Positions 61,444 to 64,000 of a stretch of 64,000 nucleotides of DNA are shown piece by piece. The notes under the pieces are model-generated. The model ran no database searches, was not told the origin of the DNA, and saw nothing but the letters and a program-made list of their open reading frames with translations. Source of the stretch: Rathayibacter agropyri (lineage in GTDB: Bacteria > Actinomycetota > Actinomycetes > Actinomycetales > Microbacteriaceae); assembly GCF_013249015.1 (NCBI RefSeq), contig NZ_JABRPL010000004.1, forward strand, positions 1 through 64,000. The letters run 5' to 3'. A program made the translations under genes and the position numbers. The first letter of the stretch is position 1. The number at the start of each line of letters is the position of its first letter.

Positions 61444-64000
61444 TCACGAGCGCATCCTCAGGCCCCGGGGATTGGCCACGAAGCCCGCGGCGGTGAGCGC
61501 GTCGCCGAAGGGCGTTCCCAGTGCGAAGACGCCGTCGATCTTCTCCACAGTGAGCTTGTCGACTCCCCGGGAGCGGACGAGCTGCGAGAGTGCTCCGGCG
61601 GCGTCGGCCAGGACGACTTCGTCGTCGCTGAAGGTGAGGGCGGTCTTCCCGCCACGCTCGAGGTAGACCGCGAGCGCGCCGTCGACCACGGCGACCAGGG
61701 CGCCGGCCTTGCGGCCCGGACGGTGGCCCTCACTCTGCGGCCACGGGAGCGCAGCTCCGAAAGGGTTGGCCGGATCCGTCGCCGCTAGTGCGAGGACCGG
61801 CCGTGACCGCTCCTGCGCTTCGTCCTGCGGGGCGAAGGTGCGGAGGCGGTCGACGCTGCCCGCGGTTCCAAACTGGGCCGCGCCGAGCTTCTCGATGAAG
61901 TAACCGCGGCGGGCCCGACCCTGCTGCTCGAAGCCACTCAGCACCTTGTAGGCGAGCGCGAAGCCACCGAGAACTCCCTCGGCCTGCACGGAGCCGCGCG
62001 TCACGATGCCGTAGCGCTCGAGCAGGGTTTCGCCGAGCGCGTGTCCGCGGACCGTGGCGTCGGATTCGGCCAGGGGCACGATCGACCAGCGGCCGCCCGC
62101 TGTCGGGGGACCAACCCGGGTTGCCATCGTGGGGCGCGCGGTCATCCGTCCCCGGGGGGCGCGGGCCCGGGCAGGTGCGCGCGGTTGCCGGTGCGCGCCG
62201 CCGGTCGACCCGACGAGCGTGCGCAACGGTGCGAGCGTGTCGTTGGTGACCAGACCCGCCCACACCAGCTCCCAGAGGGACCCGACGAGGCCGGCGTCAT
62301 CGGTCGAGCCCACCGCGTCCGAGAGCTGGCGGAAGAAGTAGCCGCCGCCGGAACCGAGTACGCCCACGATCTCCTGCTGCAGATCGCCGAGCGGCACGGT
62401 CTCGGCGGGTACGGGCAGGGTCAGACCGGCGGTCTCGGCGAGGTGCAGGCTCACCCAGCCGTCGTTGCCGGGGAGGGTGCCGGCTCCGGCCCAGAGCACC
62501 TCGCCGGTGGCGGTCAGCTCGTCGAGCAGGGCGGGGGAGTAGTCGCGCACCCGCGCGGGCAGGATCAGCGACTCCCAGGCTGAGGCGGGGATCGGCGCGC
62601 CGGCGAGTTGGTCAATGACGGACGCAACCCCATCGACCCCGCGCAGCGAGCCTCCGACGTGCTGCCAGGCGGGGAGGAAGCGGCCGTACGCGGCGGCATC
62701 GACCGGCTCGACCTCTTTGCGGAGCGCGGCGAGCGATCGGCTGCGCAGGCGCCGCAGCACCTCTGCATCGCACCACTCCGTGCCGGTGCCGTTCGGCCTG
62801 AACTCACCCTCCGAGACGCGGCGCTCGCCGGCGAGCCGGCGCAGGGTGTCGGCGACGACCGCGACGCCGAGGCCCAGCCTCGCGGCGACTGCGGTGGCGG
62901 TGAACGGGCCGTGGGTGCGGGCATAGCGGGCCACGAGGTCGCCGAGCGGATCACGGACCGGGTCGATGAAGGCAACGGGCACGCCGATTGGGAGGGGCAC
63001 GCCGAGCGCATCGCGGAGGCGCGAAGCGTCCTCCATCGCGGCGTAGCGCTGCTCGCCGCCGAGGCCGACCGGCAGTACGCGCTTGGCGCGCACAAGTGCG
63101 GCGACCTGCGCCTCGAGGACATCGCGGTCGATTGGCGCGGCCTTCGCGACGTCGGCGGAGGCGACCGCCTCGTCGACCAGCCGCTCGCCGAGCTCGTCGA
63201 TCGTGAGCGGTCCGAGCAGGCGGAGCAGGTCAGCGGCTCCCTCAAGGCCGCGCAGTCGGCGCTCCGGCTCGACGCGCTGCAATTCCCGCTCGATCTGCGC
63301 GAGGACGAGTGGATCGAGCAGCTCGCGCAGTTCGGCGCGGCCGAGGAGCTCGCCCAGCAGGGCGGCGTCGACCGAGAGCGCGGCGGCGCGTCGCTCGGCC
63401 AGCGGGCTGTCACCCTCGTACATAAAGGCGGCAACGTAGCCGAAGAGCATTGAGCGGGCGAACGGGCTGGCGGTCGGGGTCTCGACCTCGAGGATTCGCA
63501 GTTCGCGTCCGTCGAGGCGCGCTGCGAGGCGCAGCAGCGCGGGCAGGTCGTAGACATCCTGGAGGCACTCGCGCACGGTCTCGAGGATGATCGGGAAGGT
63601 CGGGTACGTGCGCGCCACGTCGAGAAGCTGTGCCGCACGCTGACGCTGCTGCCAGAGCGGGGAGCGCTTGCCGGGGTTGTAGCGAGGGAGCAGCAGCGCC
63701 CGGGCCGCGCACTCGCGGAAGCGGGCGGCGAAGAGGGCCGAGCCACCGACCTCGCTGGTGACCAACTGCTCCAGCTCTTCGCGCTCGAAGAGGAACAGTT
63801 CGGCGCCGGGCGGCTCGGACTCCGTGTCGGGGATCCGCACGACGATGCCGTCGTCGCCCGCCATCGCCGCTCCGTCGACCCCGTGCCGCTCGCGGACGCG
63901 GGCGCCGATGGCGAGCGCCCACGGCGAGTGAACCTGCATGCCGTAGGGGGAGTGCAGGACGAGTCGCCAGTCGCCCAGCTCGTCACGGAAGCGTTCGAGC
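61444..64000 (-). CDS. lhr: Lhr-family large ATP-dependent helicase, C-terminal part (gene continues beyond the window)
   Basis: About 850 residues of the C-terminal part of an Lhr-type helicase (full length about 1,500) are present. The sequence RFRDELGDWRLVLHSPYG at the window edge, followed by the WH and Lhr-specific beta-barrel regions, matches the family; the DEAD/DEAH core is out of view. Lhr unwinds RNA:DNA or DNA and acts in DNA repair. It runs to the edge at 64000 without a start codon. The nei-like gene follows it 18 bases later, supporting a repair operon. Confidence 0.88.
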   Translation of the reverse strand, partial: LERFRDELGDWRLVLHSPYGMQVHSPWALAIGARVRERHGVDGAAMAGDDGIVVRIPDTESEPPGAELFLFEREELEQLVTSEVGGSALFAARFRECAARALLLPRYNPGKRSPLWQQRQRAAQLLDVARTYPTFPIILETVRECLQDVYDLPALLRLAARLDGRELRILEVETPTASPFARSMLFGYVAAFMYEGDSPLAERRAAALSVDAALLGELLGRAELRELLDPLVLAQIERELQRVEPERRLRGLEGAADLLRLLGPLTIDELGERLVDEAVASADVAKAAPIDRDVLEAQVAALVRAKRVLPVGLGGEQRYAAMEDASRLRDALGVPLPIGVPVAFIDPVRDPLGDLVARYARTHGPFTATAVAARLGLGVAVVADTLRRLAGERRVSEGEFRPNGTGTEWCDAEVLRRLRSRSLAALRKEVEPVDAAAYGRFLPAWQHVGGSLRGVDGVASVIDQLAGAPIPASAWESLILPARVRDYSPALLDELTATGEVLWAGAGTLPGNDGWVSLHLAETAGLTLPVPAETVPLGDLQQEIVGVLGSGGGYFFRQLSDAVGSTDDAGLVGSLWELVWAGLVTNDTLAPLRTLVGSTGGAHRQPRAPARARAPRGRMTARPTMATRVGPPTAGGRWSIVPLAESDATVRGHALGETLLERYGIVTRGSVQAEGVLGGFALAYKVLSGFEQQGRARRGYFIEKLGAAQFGTAGSVDRLRTFAPQDEAQERSRPVLALAATDPANPFGAALPWPQSEGHRPGRKAGALVAVVDGALAVYLERGGKTALTFSDDEVVLADAAGALSQLVRSRGVDKLTVEKIDGVFALGTPFGDALTAAGFVANPRGLRMRS

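Overview
The window is high-GC actinobacterial DNA with dense genes, GTG starts, many 4-base stop/start overlaps and numerous leaderless-type promoters. The gene content (LCP proteins, Asp23/AmaP-like envelope genes, a CE1758/CE1759-type flavin pair, a PD-(D/E)XK DUF559 gene family, an Lhr helicase) fits Microbacteriaceae (Clavibacter, Rathayibacter or Frigoribacterium-like). That placement is an inference from content; no rRNA gene is present.

Layout. 0-5 kb: a Ser/Thr kinase, an FMN reductase/luciferase-like monooxygenase pair, and a hipB-hipA toxin-antitoxin module. 5-13.5 kb: a circularly permuted ATP-grasp, alpha-E and transglutaminase-like operon, an EamA exporter with a histidine phosphatase, an EEP-family hydrolase, a Tat-exported protein and a fatty-acid desaturase. 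13.6-25 kb: PspA with a TPM-domain membrane protein, an Old Yellow Enzyme, two tiny coupled genes, three transporters, and a CitA/CitB-type two-component system divergent from a CitMHS transporter. 25-39.5 kb: TerC, a lipase-like hydrolase, a lipoate ligase-like protein, a solitary DNA methyltransferase, a hairpin-bracketed endonuclease-like gene, a beta-glucosidase/LacI operon, a DHA2-type MFS exporter, a divergent MurE-like ligase, and two exported cell-wall enzymes. 39.6-43.7 kb: two divergent Asp23-type envelope operons, one led by a sigma-70 family factor. 43.7-54.7 kb: sugar and amino-acid metabolism genes, a second hairpin-bracketed endonuclease-like gene, serS and a tRNA-Ser(TGA). 54.8-57 kb: a small island of two unknown coupled genes and an integrase remnant. 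57-64 kb: two LCP paralogues, tRNA-Ser(GCT), an Nei-type glycosylase and the start of a truncated lhr.

The most unusual signals are these. (1) Two homologous DUF559-type genes (29580 and 45834) each lie between convergent neighbours and are bracketed by a pair of near-identical long hairpins whose sequence is private to that locus. A third hairpin of the same style (24790-24859) sits at another convergent junction without such a gene. This looks like a gene family inserted at, and duplicating, terminator-like hairpins. (2) A two-gene unit, a DUF4365 nuclease-like protein plus a 388-residue unknown, lies next to a tRNA-Ser and a broken integrase. (3) Three genes (terC-like, enoyl-CoA hydratase-like and nei-like) have the segment across their stop codon tandemly duplicated downstream.

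Regulation visible in the sequence includes GCTAGC-type repeats before hipBA, three TCTGCGCA repeats before the CitA-like kinase, a LacI-type operator before the beta-glucosidase gene, and at least thirteen start codons with a -10-like hexamer 6-7 bases upstream, as expected for leaderless mRNAs.
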